Assembly (NCBI GenBank): GCA_016987375.1
Contig: PJRA01000048.1
Span: 2,046,375-2,094,609 of the forward strand
Length of the DNA stretch: 48,235 nt
Source of the DNA: Brachionus koreanus
Lineage: Eukaryota; Rotifera; Eurotatoria; Ploima; Brachionidae
Reading direction: 5' to 3'
Position 1 is the stretch's first letter. Each line of letters opens with the position of its first letter. Position numbers and translations under genes: made by a program. The notes under the pieces were generated by a model, which saw only the letters and a list, made by a program, of their open reading frames with translations, was not told the origin of the DNA and did not search any database. Below are positions 11,881 through 23,538 of the stretch, one piece after another.

Positions 11881-13909
11881 AAAAAATTTATTTACAATCA
11901 TTAACTAATATATAAAATTTAAACTATTAAACTAAAATTTCAAAATTTTAAATATTTATTTGCATTCTTTTTTACCGGATAAATCTGAAATAATTTTTTT
12001 GTAACCAATTATTTTCAACATTGGTTGCTTTAATTAAGATAAAGTAACTGAGGAAATGTTTATAGTTCAACCGGAATTGCTATCTGATTGAGTAATTAAT
12101 GTAAATTTCGAAAAATACAGATCACATTTTGATGCTGATGCTTTTGAATACTTGTTGAAAATAATTGATCTCAAAAAAATTATTTTAAATTTATACCGCA
12201 AAAAAAAAGAATGGAAAAAATTATTTAAAAATTAAATTTTATTGTTTAATTTTTATATATCAAATACTATTTTTATTTAATAGAATTTATATGTCAAACA
12301 ATCTTCATCAATTTTCACAACTTTATTTATAAAATGATTTTTTTACAATGGTTGTACTGGAGAAAAAATCTTCGCCATGTTAAAAGATTTGTATATGAGG
12401 TTAGGAGGAGTTGGTTTTTTTCTGTTAATTAATTAAATAAACATAGCAAAAGTCTTTTTTGATTAAAAGTTTTCAAATTTATTCAAAATAGGCGCCAAGT
12501 CATTAGATATCAATTCAAAAAAATTAATTGATTGTTTATATAATTGATAAAAAAAAATGCAAATAATAGGACTTTTAATTTAAAAAATTAGTTAAATAGC
12601 GCAAACTCCCGAAAAAATGTTATAAAAGTAAAATATTCTCTTATTGAGTATATTCTTTATAAATTTGAATATTAAAATTATAAGATAATCAAATTCTTTT
12701 AATTGTTGAAGAATTAAAAGCAATATAACAAAAATTAAACCCTAATTTTTATTTCGATTATAGTAAATTAGTTTATTATCAAATCGATTGATTGTTTTTT
12801 TGAATCGATTGATTTAAAGAAAAGTCTATTACAACGAAAAAAACAAAAATTTGATTATTTAAATATTTAGATATATTTAAATAATACGAATAATTTTACA
12901 AAATGATGAGTTTTATAAAATAATAAAGTTTTAGAAATAAAGAACTTTATAATTAGTTGCCAACAATCGGTTATTTTGAATTTTTATTATTTAAAACGAA
13001 AATTTTTTAAAGACAATTAAATTTTATAGCATCATCAAATAATCTGTCTATTCTTTAGATCAAAATCTTTTGAAAAAACTGATGGGTCAAAATAGAATGA
13101 GGCTTAACAGTTTATAAACATTTTAATTAAAAGACGCTCCGCATGGATAAGGTAAAAAATATATAAAAATGATTACAAAATTAATTAAATAGAAAATGAT
13201 CCATAAAAAAAAATTTTTTGAACTAAAAAACAGATCTTTTGATTTGGCGACATAAACATTTGCAAAAAGTCAAATCTATCTGCTAAAAAATCTCGAGATA
13301 TTAAAAGGGTATAAAAAATGACTCTTCTTGAAATAGAATGAGGCAAAGTTATTAATTAAAAAATATTTTGAGTTTTATGGTTATTAGATAGATCGTATCC
13401 AAAAAATATTCAAATTAGAACTAAGTTTCTAAAAAAAGACATTTTTAATATAAAATAGAAAACTTATTCATTAATAGTTTTTTTTTTGATACTAACTAAG
13501 ACTTTTTCTTTTGAAATTAAGATTCCAAAAAAATTTCACAAGTTAAATTTTAATGGTGATTAATCTTTTAATATTCGATTTAGTTAAAATCTATTTTAAA
13601 TATAATAATGTATATTCTACGATCAAATTAGTTTAACTAAATTGACAAAGCAGGATAACTAATTGAATCCCACTATAGTAGACTTTTCTTTGATGTTTCT
13701 ACCGACATTGCTGATTTCATTTTCGCATTTTAGTTAAAGAAAACAACTTTTCAAGTTGAGTGGTGAATTATAAGGAGGGCGGAATTAAATAAAAAATAAA
13801 TTTTTTTATTAAATTATAAAACAAATATTTAATTATTTGTAACTTTTTTTTGTATAAAATCATATTAAATTAAAATGATACTTAAAATTTAATTAAATAA
13901 ATAAATATA

Positions 13910-16187
13910 CCGTAAAACCTTGCAAACTACCCCGGGGTTAAAGTGTGTAATTTGCTATAGCCCCCCACCATAATATATGATATAACCCCATGGGTTTAAA
14001 AAAAAAATTCTGTATTACACCGGGGTTGTATTAAAAAATTAGTTAAAATTCTTATAATAATACTTACAGATTTTCAGTATAACCCCATGGGATAATTATA
14101 ATATTGTCTCATGGGATTGCATTATTAAAAATAATACACACCCATGAGCTTAAAATTTGTAGAAATTTGCATCATCATACACAAGCTTTGAACTTTGAAC
14201 AAAATTTAAAGTCAAGTCAGGTTAAATAGAACGTATTTTTTTTTATTATTTTAATTCTCTTCTAAAATTTTGACTTAAATAATAATAATTGTTAATATTG
14301 ACTTAAAAACTAACATGAAAAGTCCACAACTATCGCCTCTTCCTAAAAAAAAAACGAGGTAGGCCGACTAAAGAAGAAGCAGCTGAAAGACAGGCAATAC
14401 TACCTGCAGCCAACGAAAATCGTCTGATTGAACCACTGTGATCATCTACGAATTCGGCAGCACCGACTTTTGTTGAAGTTGGTGCTCAATCAAGTTCATC
14501 CTCGTCTATTAAGTGCACAATCAATTAGCCCAACTACTTCAACTCCAAACACCCAATCTAATAGTCCAATAAATCGTCATGCTTATCGTCTCTCATTAAA
14601 AATTAATGTAGTAAGACATGCTGAAAATTGTGATATAAGTAAAGCAAGTAGAAAATATAAGGTGGACAGAAAAACGATCAGAACTTGGATCCGATCTAAA
14701 CCTGAATTACTTGAAGAAGCCAAAAAGAGAAACAAGTTTAGAATATCTAAAGGTGATACCGCTCAATTTCCAGAACTTGAAGTCGAACTACATGAATGGA
14801 TTTTGAGTAAAAGACTAAATGGAAATTTCGTGAATAAACGAATGATAATCACTAAAGCACTAATAGCTAATAAACATGAAAAATTCACCGCATCGAATGG
14901 TTGGTTTCATAATTTTTTACGAAGAAAAAATTTGGTCATGCCTAGAGTCACCACAAATGGACGTGAACTACGATAAGAAGCTGATAAAACAATAATGGAT
15001 CATCTAAAGTTTTGTAGCGATCAGTTTGTTCTAAGAGAATTAAGCCGAGATTTAATTATCAATATGAATGAAACATCTACATATCTAGATAGTCCTAGAA
15101 GAACAACATACTCCGAGTCTGGATTGAAACGCGTACCTGCAGTTACAACTGGGAACGAAGCTACTCGTGTGTCAGTTGCTTTTTCAGCAGCCGTTTCTTC
15201 CAAAAAATTGAAACCTATGATTTTGATTCCACGTAAAAAGCCGCTCAAAAATTTTATGCCACCAAATAACGTAGTTGTTGTCTATGGTACAAATGGAAAT
15301 TTTAATGAGTTAGTTATCAGTAGTCATTATATTGAAAAGGTTATAAAGCCATATATGATTGTAAACGGGTTTGAAAAAGTTAATTTGATGATTGATTGTG
15401 CACCATGCCATTGTACACCAACAGTAAAAAATGCTTTTGGGGCTGCAAATATTGATGTAACATATATTCCAAAAAGACTAACTAACCTTTTGCAGCCAGC
15501 TGATATCTCTTGGTTTCGACCGTTGAAATCATCATACAATGAGTTTTAGACTGATTGGCTGTTAAATTCGGATAAAATCTACACAAAATCAAACAATGTT
15601 AGATCACCAGGATATGCGCTAATTGTTCAATGGGTGAGTTCAATTTGGGAACAATTCGACAAAATGATTATTCAAAACTCGTTTGATCAAGCAGGAATAA
15701 CATCCAACATTATCGACCTATTTTATAGACATCTTAGGCATTTTATTATTAATCAAGAATTTATTGATGATGTAGAGGATGATAATGCGCAAGATTTGAA
15801 CGCATTTATTTCAGGGGATGAAGCTAACATTCATGATTTAGGTGATGACTTTTACGATGATGAAGATAATTCAGACGCAGAAATGGCTTAGTTTTTGTAA
15901 AATATTTAAACATTGTATAGTATTGTATAGTTTCTTTTTTTTATATTTTTTTTTTAATTTTTTTTAAAATTTTTTTTTCGAAAGTACCGAAATTTTCTTC
16001 TAAAAGCCCAGTCAAAAATTAAACTTTTTTTCATATTACCCCATCAATTTAAATATATAATTTCAATATAAGCCCGGGCTTCTAATTTATTTTTTTTAAT
16101 ATAATTTTAGAGATTAAATTTCTGCTAAATTATAACCCTCCCATTTTCTCGTTTGAACCCCTTGGGGTAGTCTGCAAGGTTTTACGG
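13910..16187 (+). mobile_element. pogo-type (Tc1/mariner superfamily) DNA transposon, decayed
   Basis: The 2278-bp element has terminal inverted repeats starting CCGTAAAACCTTGCA at both ends; about 24 bp match with one mismatch, then ACTACCCC on both sides. TA flanks it at 13908-13909 and 16188-16189, the expected target duplication. Subterminal repeats include AACCCCATGGG at about 13984 and 14080 plus diverged relatives. The transposase frame inside is broken, so it cannot move itself, though its ends could still be used by an active relative. Confidence 0.9.
14313..15891 (+). pseudogene. pogo/Tigger-like transposase pseudogene
   Basis: A DDE transposase of the pogo group, DNA-binding by origin and now inactive. 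The 5' part has an AT-hook-like KKKRGRP motif and then several frameshifts and stops before 14428. From about 14575 a pipsqueak/CENP-B type helix-turn-helix (SKASRKYKVDRKTIRTWI) and a second CENP-B-like helix-turn-helix follow. The catalytic core is readable: the first acidic position is NMNET where the family normally has NMDET (codon AAT at 15067), the second is MIDCAPCH, and the third is LQPADISWF. Two in-frame stops, TAA at 14974 and TAG at 15547, cut the otherwise single frame. The acidic C-terminus ends at 15891. Confidence 0.88.
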
Positions 16188-16463
16188 TACCAGTATAATT
16201 GAACATTGAACATCATCTGTTTATTCTGTTCAAAAAATAATTAGCCTTTTGTATAGAAATTATGTCTTCAAAAATTTCAGAGTATTTACAAAGTATTTCA
16301 AATTTTATTGTATGTTTAACAAAAAAATTTCTCATACCTTTTGTATTTTGTACTATAAATTTAGTCAAAAAAGATAATTAGGAAATTTAGTCAAAAAAAT
16401 TTTATTCAATCAATTAAATTAAAATATTTATTTATAGAAAAAAGAATAAATAAACTAAATTAA

Positions 16464-19400
16464 TTAATTCCAAATATCCTCAAAATTAATTGATATTTCA
16501 CTCAAATACGCAAGATTTTTAATTTGCTTCTGATAAAATGTCATATCTTGAAAAATCATCCTAGAAAAATATTTTTAAAATAAAAATTTCACTTTGATTG
16601 AGCTTTTATAAAGAAAAATTAAAAACTCACGCATATTGAGGTCCACCATCTCTCGAAACTTTTAGCTGTATTAATCTATTTTTTAGCCGTGTTTTAAATT
16701 TTTCATCAACCTGAATAAACAGCTTTTTTATATTTGTTTCTGGTAATATGTCTATTAACAATTGATAGGTTTTTTCAATTTGATAGCAAATGGATCGGAA
16801 ACACTGGGACGGAACTGGAGCTTTAACTTCATATACAGAAATACTTTCACCCAATTTGTCATCGATCATGTAGACCAATTTGTTGTTTAATTCGTTAATG
16901 TGTTCCTGAAAGTCCAAAATTAACTTACTAAATTGTCGTTCGACATTTGTTTTTTTGTCAACTATTTTATCTAAGAAGTTATTTCTTATAAATGGAATAA
17001 ACTTGAGAACAGTATCTAATGAACGTAATGTCAAGGCCAAAGTTTTGAATGTAATGACATTGAGAAGACCCGCTTCAATGGCTCCAACACCCAAAATCAT
17101 TTTAAATGTTTTGCGATTAAATATCTTAAAATTTTAGAAAATAAAAAAATATAAAACAAAAAAAAATAATTACGTTGTAGATTTCAACAATTCGATTAGA
17201 AACTTCATAATAGAAAGTAGGAGTTAAAAAGCTCAGCTGTACATATTCAAGGGTTATTTTTATTAAAGTAAGTACAATACCAAAAATAATGTGCTTTTCT
17301 TCATTGATGTAAAGAAAATTTGAACCAGATTCATTTGATATTCGACATACAAAATTTGATGGATGGTTGAAAAAATTTTCATTAAGTGTGTCTATTATAT
17401 TTTTAAAGTCAGATGGTGGTTCTACAATTTTCCAAGATTCACTATCAATTGAAAGAACTAGTTTATCTTTGAGTTCCGAATGAATCTTGTTCAAAAATTT
17501 GCTTGTTTGATTTTGTTGCCATGAGCGTAAAGTTGCCGTTTTATTTTTTAATTCATTGTCTATTTTGATTAGAAATGTGTCGATTAATTTTAATAATGAA
17601 CTGAAACTGTGAATGCTAATTTTATCTGAATTTTCTTCCTTTAGGTAAAAAATTTAATGTTAAAAGTGACCAAAATTAGTTACGTGGAAATTCATTTAAA
17701 TGAATTTAAAATGAAAATATAAAAATAATTAAATAAAAATAATTTTTTTTTAATCAACTGTTAAATCGACTAATAAATTATGTTTTTAAAAAATGAAAAA
17801 AAAAGTTTATACTTAAAAAAGAAAATTATCCAATTTAAAGCTATTCGAAATACTAATTATTTATAATGTTTTTTTTTATATTATTTTCATACTTATTTTA
17901 ATTTATTGTGATGATACAACTACTACTTCAAAAAAACAATATCTAATTAAAATTTTTGCCTTTAATCTTTAATTTTGAATCTTTTTAAGTTTTAGCTTTT
18001 GTATTTTTGTTAGTCATTAATTTTGGACTCAAATAAGATCAATTAATAGAAAGATAAAACACTGGAATACATATAGGAAGCCAACAAATCGCGATAATAC
18101 TATACGCTGATGATATCCTACTCCTGAGTACAGAAAAAAACAAAATCCAAAGAGCGATTGAAATTTGTGAAACATANNNNNNNNNNNNNNNNNNNNNNNN
18201 NNNNNNNNNNNNNNNNNNNNNNNNNNNNNNNNNNNNNNNNNNNNNNNNNNNNNNNNNNNNNNNNNNNNNNNNNNNNNNNNNNNNNNNNNNNNNNNNNNNN
18301 NNNNNNNNNNNNNNNNNNNNNNNNNNNNNNNNNNNNNNNNNNNNNNNNNNNNNNNNNNNNNNNNNNNNNNNNNNNNNNNNNNNNNNNNNNNNNNNNNNNN
18401 NNNNNNNNNNNNNNNNNNNNNNNNNNNNNNNNNNNNNNNNNNNNNNNNNNNNNNNNNNNNNNNNNNNNNNNNNNNNNNNNNNNNNNNNNNNNNNNNNNNN
18501 NNNNNNNNNNNNNNNNNNNNNNNNNNNNNNNNNNNNNNNNNNNNNNNNNNNNNNNNNNNNNNNNNNNNNNNNNNNNNNNNNNNNNNNNNNNNNNNNNNNN
18601 NNNNNNNNNNNNNNNNNNNNNNNNNNNNNNNNNNNNNNNNNNNNNNNNNNNNNNNNNNNNNNNNNNNNNNNNNNNNNNNNNNNNNNNNNNNNNNNNNNNN
18701 NNNNNNNNNNNNNNNNNNNNNNNNNNNNNNNNNNNNNNNNNNNNNNNNNNNNNNNNNNNNNNNNNNNNNNNNNNNNNNNNNNNNNNNNNNNNNNNNNNNN
18801 NNNNNNNNNNNNNNNNNNNNNNNNNNNNNNNNNNNNNNNNNNNNNNNNNNNNNNNNNNNNNNNNNNNNNNNNNNNNNNNNNNNNNNNNNNNNNNNNNNNN
18901 NNNNNNNNNNNNNNNNNNNNNNNNNNNNNNNNNNNNNNNNNNNNNNNNNNNNNNNNNNNNNNNNNNNNNNNNNNNNNNNNNNNNNNNNNNNNNNNNNNNN
19001 NNNNNNNNNNNNNNNNNNNNNNNNNNNNNNNNNNNNNNNNNNNNNNNNNNNNNCAAGCTCGCATTTTCGGTTTTTGACCCAGCATTATTTTGCACCTTTT
19101 TTGAATTTTATCGTCGCGTCGAAACATGAAATCTGCATTTTTATGCTCGCATCTCAAGGGAACCGATTTTAACATGAGAAGGATGGTCGCTTATTCGTGC
19201 ACTAAAACCTAAGAATCAGAAGTTATTCCATGCACGATGAACCAGCGGAGTACCTCTTTTATTGATAATATCTAAATACTATCTTTCAACTCATTTGATT
19301 AATAAATGTGACAAATATACCGATGATATTAAAGTTTTATCTAAAATTAAAAGTACCAAAAGACAAGTTATTATTTCAAAGAGATATAGATTATATTTCA

Positions 19401-21971
19401 GACTGATCGCTAACTTGGTCCTTGGATTTAGTTATCGAAAAATACAGTTGCATATTGCATATTGGTGGAAAAAAACTTCCTTTGATTATACTATTTATTG
19501 AAGATATGGCAAAAGAAAATTAACTGACTTAATTGCTTGATTTTAACGACTTGTAGTTATATCTGGGTAATCACAATTAAAGACATGTCGTTAAAATCGA
19601 CTAATTATATTAAAACAGCTCTTGAAAAAGATCTATGTATTAAAAATTATTTGAAATGGAGAAACAAAATCAAATATTTGTGAAGCCTCATGTAGAATTT
19701 GCCATAAATTCATGTTTTCAGGAAGATATATCGTAAATCGAGAAGGTACAAAGAAGGGAGACCAAGATCATTTCTTCACTTCGGAAATATGATTACTTGA
19801 CAAGAATTTTTGCTTTAATTTATTTAATTTTTTTTAAGTTTTTTAAAAAAATTTAAATTCAATTTAACTTGACTTGACTTTTGAACAAGTTTAGCTCTCA
19901 TTGAGTTTTAAAAATAATGAGAAACAGTTTATCTATAAATCTTTCTTGCTTTAGTCTGTTTTAATTATTTAATTTAGAAGGATTGAACGGAGTTGGCACT
20001 AAAATATCTTTTTATTTTTATTTAACTTTTAGATACTTTAATATCATGTCCAATAAATTCAACTTGAATCTTATAGATATATTTTTATACCTTATGTTCA
20101 AGTTAATCTTAAACAAATTATTTATAATTTTTGAATAAATTGAAAAATTTATATCATACAATATTTAAATATTGATTTTAGATTTACTATTAAAGAATTG
20201 ATTTACTTTAAACTTTGGATCCAAAACAGTAATAAGCATTTCTTGAACAAAATCAACTGTTTTATTCAACAAGTCATTTAATTTATCCTCAATTTTAAAC
20301 CATCCATTTTGACCAACAATTTCTTTATTTGATTCTCTAGAAAACTTAATAATTAGAATATTTTAATTATGTGCTTGTTAATATAAGTTCGCCTACTTTT
20401 CATAGGATTTATTCTTCTTAAAAACGTCAAGCATAAAATTAACAATCAACTTGAACAAAATTTAGATAAAAGATTAAAAAAATTTATTCTAATCAAAGTT
20501 TACCTCTACTCGGCAAATTATTATTTCAAAATTTTTCAACACAATTTCAATAATTTCTAAAAATTGATCAAATCTAAGAGATTTAACTTTTTCAATTAGT
20601 TCATAATTATTTGTGTCACTATTCAGCATGGAAATTTCTACATCATTATCTAATTGAGAAATTTTCTCAATAAGTTTTATTTTAAAAATCGACTTCACAT
20701 AAAGATCAATCTCTTCGCGGCTCAAATCAATGAAGTCATACGACTTAATTTTCATTAAACTAGAAACAAGTGAATAGAGTTCATTTTCATCCTTAATTTG
20801 GCATTTTTCTTCAACATCTCTACTTAACTCGCCATTAAGATATTTTATAAAGTCCTGGTTTATCATTTTTTCAATAACTTTACCAATTTCTTGGAATTGA
20901 GAATCAAAATGACGCAAGCAGCGAATAAACTTAAGATCATGTCTCAGCAATTCTTGACTTACACTGATTATGTCTAAAGCTCCGTTGTACTCGGATGATG
21001 CAAGGTGTACTTGAATGGCAGGCTGATTCTGATGCACTGTAGAGAGCAGCTCCATTTTATCCAGGAATTTTTGGTAGCGAATTTTTAAACTTACAAGCTT
21101 CAAAATTCGAATCGAACATATAATTGATTCTCGATTCAATGTTTGCATATTATGACGTATTTGTTTCGCTTGTGAAGACGTCTTCAGTATATGCTCCTGG
21201 ACCTCATCCTGAGAATGTATGGCGTTGAAAAATGTATTCGCTTTAGAAGAAATTTGTTTCGTTATGTGAGATTCGATTATGTCCAAATAGAGCGAAAACT
21301 GCAAAAGTTTTAAATTATTTTAAGCAAAAAATGGAATATACCTTGTTCAGAACCAATTTGCACCAATTGGCATCATTTGAAAACTCTTTTGTTGGCGATT
21401 CTAAAAATGGTCTTTGGACTTTTTGTATTTTTCTAATTGAAGCTTCGCTTTTTATTACTAATTCAAAAGTTTGCCGATCGGATAAATTAAAATTTGAATC
21501 AAAAAATGTCTTAAATTTAGAATAAAAAAAAATATTTTTTATTTAAATTCGATAATACTTGAGGAATTTGATCAAGACTTAATGAATTACTCTCATTTAA
21601 ACTCCTAATATTCAATTTTGAATTTGATGGAACATTTTTCAATAAGTTTTTATTATGGTGGTGTTTTTTTAGTCGCTTAAATTTTGGAAAAAAAGATTAC
21701 TATTAAGTCATTTAGGAAAAAGAAAACTCACTTCATTTGTTTCATTAATATGTGACTCAAAATTTTTGATGCCCAACTCAGACTTGATGATTTTGAAATT
21801 AGCGCTTTCAGTAAAGTCCGAACCCCAAGTTTTGGTGAACAAATAAGCCTTTTTGGTTCGGTCTTTGCGGGGATCATTTAGAACGGCAGCTAAGTTTGAA
21901 GAAAATATGGGCTTTGAAGACTGAGATGTTTCATGGTTCGGAATAGGAGAAGTTTTTTGGTTATTCAACAT
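16464..21971 (-). CDS. VPS54: VPS54, GARP tethering-complex subunit
   Basis: Nine exons: 21971-21732, 21675-21559, 21509-21342, 21298-20504, 20449-20397, 20336-20207, 17638-17174, 17124-16631 and 16560-16464. Together they give 2559 bp (852 residues plus stop) with consistent phases. Conserved stretches identify it: LNDPRKDRTKKAYLFTKTWG (31-50), QIPQTFFDSNFNL across exons 2/3, VHQNQPAIQVHLASSEYNGA in exon 4, and YEVKAPVPSQCFRSIC and GGPQYA in exon 8. VPS54 is the GARP subunit that, with VPS51-53, tethers endosome-derived vesicles at the trans-Golgi; its C-terminal region binds endosomes. The protein is about 120 residues shorter than human, mainly in the N-terminus and central linker. Exons 5 and 6 are short and least certain. 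The start at 21971 is the first ATG after a stop; an upstream exon cannot be excluded. Most introns are 43-70 bp, but intron 6 is 2568 bp and houses a LINE. Confidence 0.92.
18060..19266 (+). mobile_element. Non-LTR retrotransposon fragment with assembly gap
   Basis: Immediately before the gap, 18063-18176 encodes a reverse-transcriptase core with YADDILLLS, the catalytic Y-A-D-D motif. The frame has a stop just upstream, so the copy looks 5'-truncated. After the gap, 19054-19266 matches the repeat at about 31370-31575 and ends in TTTTATTGAT in both. The simplest reading is one LINE insertion: RT, hidden middle, then 3' UTR. The element runs opposite to the host gene VPS54. Confidence 0.7.
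18177..19053. other. Assembly gap (877 N)
   Basis: Unresolved bases inside the LINE insertion. Any reading frame spanning the gap is meaningless. Confidence 1.
19539..19598. repeat. Hairpin with 16-bp arms
   Basis: GATTTTAACGACTTGT at 19539-19554 is the reverse complement of 19583-19598 with one mismatch, leaving a 28-base loop. Function unknown; it may be the end of a transposon fragment. Confidence 0.5.
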
Positions 21972-22691
21972 TTCAACATCGTCTTTTAAGCTAAATCATT
22001 ATCAGATGAGATATAAAAACAATAATTAAATATTAAAATTGAGTTTTTCTTATTTTAAATTAAAATTTTAAAATTTATTCGAAATTTAAAAACATGTAAT
22101 AGGAAAATATTTTAAATTAATTATGTAAATGCATCCTATTTGCATATGAATATGTAAATTTAGAAATAATTTAAAATCAGTAAAATCACAAAATAGTGAT
22201 TATCATACTAAAATATATTTTCGAAAAATTTAAAATAATTAATTTCAAAATTTTAAGATCTGATAGATTTTTTTAATAGCAATTTTTTTTAGTTATCAAA
22301 TGTATTGGGTAATTGAAATTTAAATGATTTTTATTCACAGATAAATTACAAAATTTAAATAAATAAATTTTTATTTTATAATGCTAAATTTTGAGATATA
22401 AAATTTACCTAAAATGAAATATTTTTTAAATTTCAATACTAATTCTGTTAATAAGAATTAGTAATTAATTTGAACTGACGTAGGCTAAAAAGTTGAAAAA
22501 AATATGTCGTTTAACCATGTTAAACAACTAAGCAAGCTTCAATACAATTTATGAGTAAATGTTCATCAATTAAAATAAAATGATAAGAAAAACTTATGGA
22601 TATATCCAAAATGTTCACATTCGATTTGATTAGAATCCTATAGGTGTATAAATATATTTGAGTTAAACGAAAAAAAAAATAAATAAAAAAA
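21972..22691. other. Divergent spacer, VPS54 / trypsin copy 2
   Basis: About 720 bp between the two start codons. Apart from the trypsin TATA box, nothing was recognised in this AT-rich sequence. Confidence 0.6.
22647..22654 (+). promoter_or_regulatory. TATA box of trypsin copy 2
   Basis: TATAAATA starts 45 bp before the ATG at 22692. Position agrees with trypsin copies 1 and 3. Confidence 0.6.
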
Positions 22692-23538
22692 ATGAGACCT
22701 TTAATTATTTTAGCTGCTCTTGTAGCCACAATTTTGGCTGATTCAACTATTAATCCACCTGAATGTGGAAAAAGACCTTATGCTAATAAAGTAGTAGGTG
22801 GAACAAAAGCTGATCCTAAAGATTGGGGCTGGCAAGTATCTATGAATTTTAATTTTTACGGATTTATTTGCGGTGGTTCAGTTCTTAACTCTGAATGGAT
22901 TGTTACAGCTGCTCATTGTGTTGATGGATATCTAAATCCAAGTTATTATTCATTCGACATTGGTCACCATGATAGAAACAACATTGAATCATGGGCTGTT
23001 AGCAGAAAAGTAACAAAAGTTATTGCTCACCCAAGCTATTCCGACAGAACATTACAAAACGATATTGCTTTAATGAAACTAGACGTAAGCCTGAATTTTT
23101 AGTGTTTTAAAGTAATTAATTTTATTTAATTTAAAGCAACCATTGACTTTTACTGACGAAATTGTACCAGTATGTATTCCAGACGGTAGTGTTGATTTTG
23201 CTGGAAAAAGTTCATGGGCTACTGGCTGGGGAACTTTGACCTCAGGAGGATCAGTTTCAAGATATTTGATGCAAGTCGAAATGCCATTTTTGACTGATTC
23301 ACGATGCAAACAAAAATATTCTTCAGTTAATACAAGAGTTGCTGTATGCGCTGGTGAAACTGGTGAAAATAAAGACACTTGCCAAGGTGATTCCGGTGGT
23401 CCATTGGTCGTTGAAAATAATGGTAGATGGGAATTGGCCGGTATTACTAGTTGGGGTTATGGTTGTGGTGATGGTGGTGTCTACACAAGAACTAGCTATT
23501 ACTATAACTGGATTCAACAACAAATTTCAAACAACTAA
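22692..23538 (+). CDS. Secreted trypsin-like serine protease (copy 2)
   Basis: Exons 22692-23084 and 23137-23538, with a 52-bp phase-0 intron at the same place as in the other copies, encode 264 residues. A signal peptide of about 16 residues leads into a short propeptide (C25-G-K-R) and the activation site K33|VVGG. Catalytic residues are H75, D124 and S217, with D211 setting trypsin specificity. The propeptide lacks the MRGK/EIRGK stretch of copies 1 and 3 and is the shortest. First gene of the tandem array, 1.4 kb before copy 3. Its last 120 bp of coding sequence include a 104-bp block identical to copy 3. An AATAAA lies at 23601. Confidence 0.95.

Larger units (their letters stand above)
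11291..13907. other. AT-rich intergenic region
   Basis: About 2.6 kb between the SUZ12-like gene and the pogo-type transposon. Apart from the poly(A) signal and the GGAACC-bearing patch listed separately, no gene or clear repeat was recognised. The 10-mer AGAATGAGGC occurs at about 13094 and 13337. Confidence 0.55.
17639..20206 (-). other. Giant VPS54 intron with transposon content
   Basis: This intron is about 40-50 times longer than its neighbours and is phase 0 at both ends. It holds a LINE fragment, an assembly gap, a 3' LINE-like repeat, and broken coding-like text at 19262-19800 (for example SCRICHKFMFSGRY). That text may be further transposon debris, but I do not recognise the family. 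Confidence 0.65.

Noticed and set aside
9080..14976. Idea that the psq domain of the SUZ12-like gene was captured from the nearby pogo element
   Set aside because: Both domains belong to the broad psq/CENP-B class, but their sequences differ clearly (SEAARKFHIPLSTLASYL against SKASRKYKVDRKTIRTWI), and the element is intact at both ends. Proximity is probably coincidence.
18039..19175. Long frames crossing the first N gap
   Set aside because: They are open only because N bases carry no stops; just the short YADD segment before the gap is informative.
21510..21558. Reading through the 49-bp segment between VPS54 exons 2 and 3
   Set aside because: Read-through shifts the frame, and splicing restores the family motif QIPQTFFDSNF.
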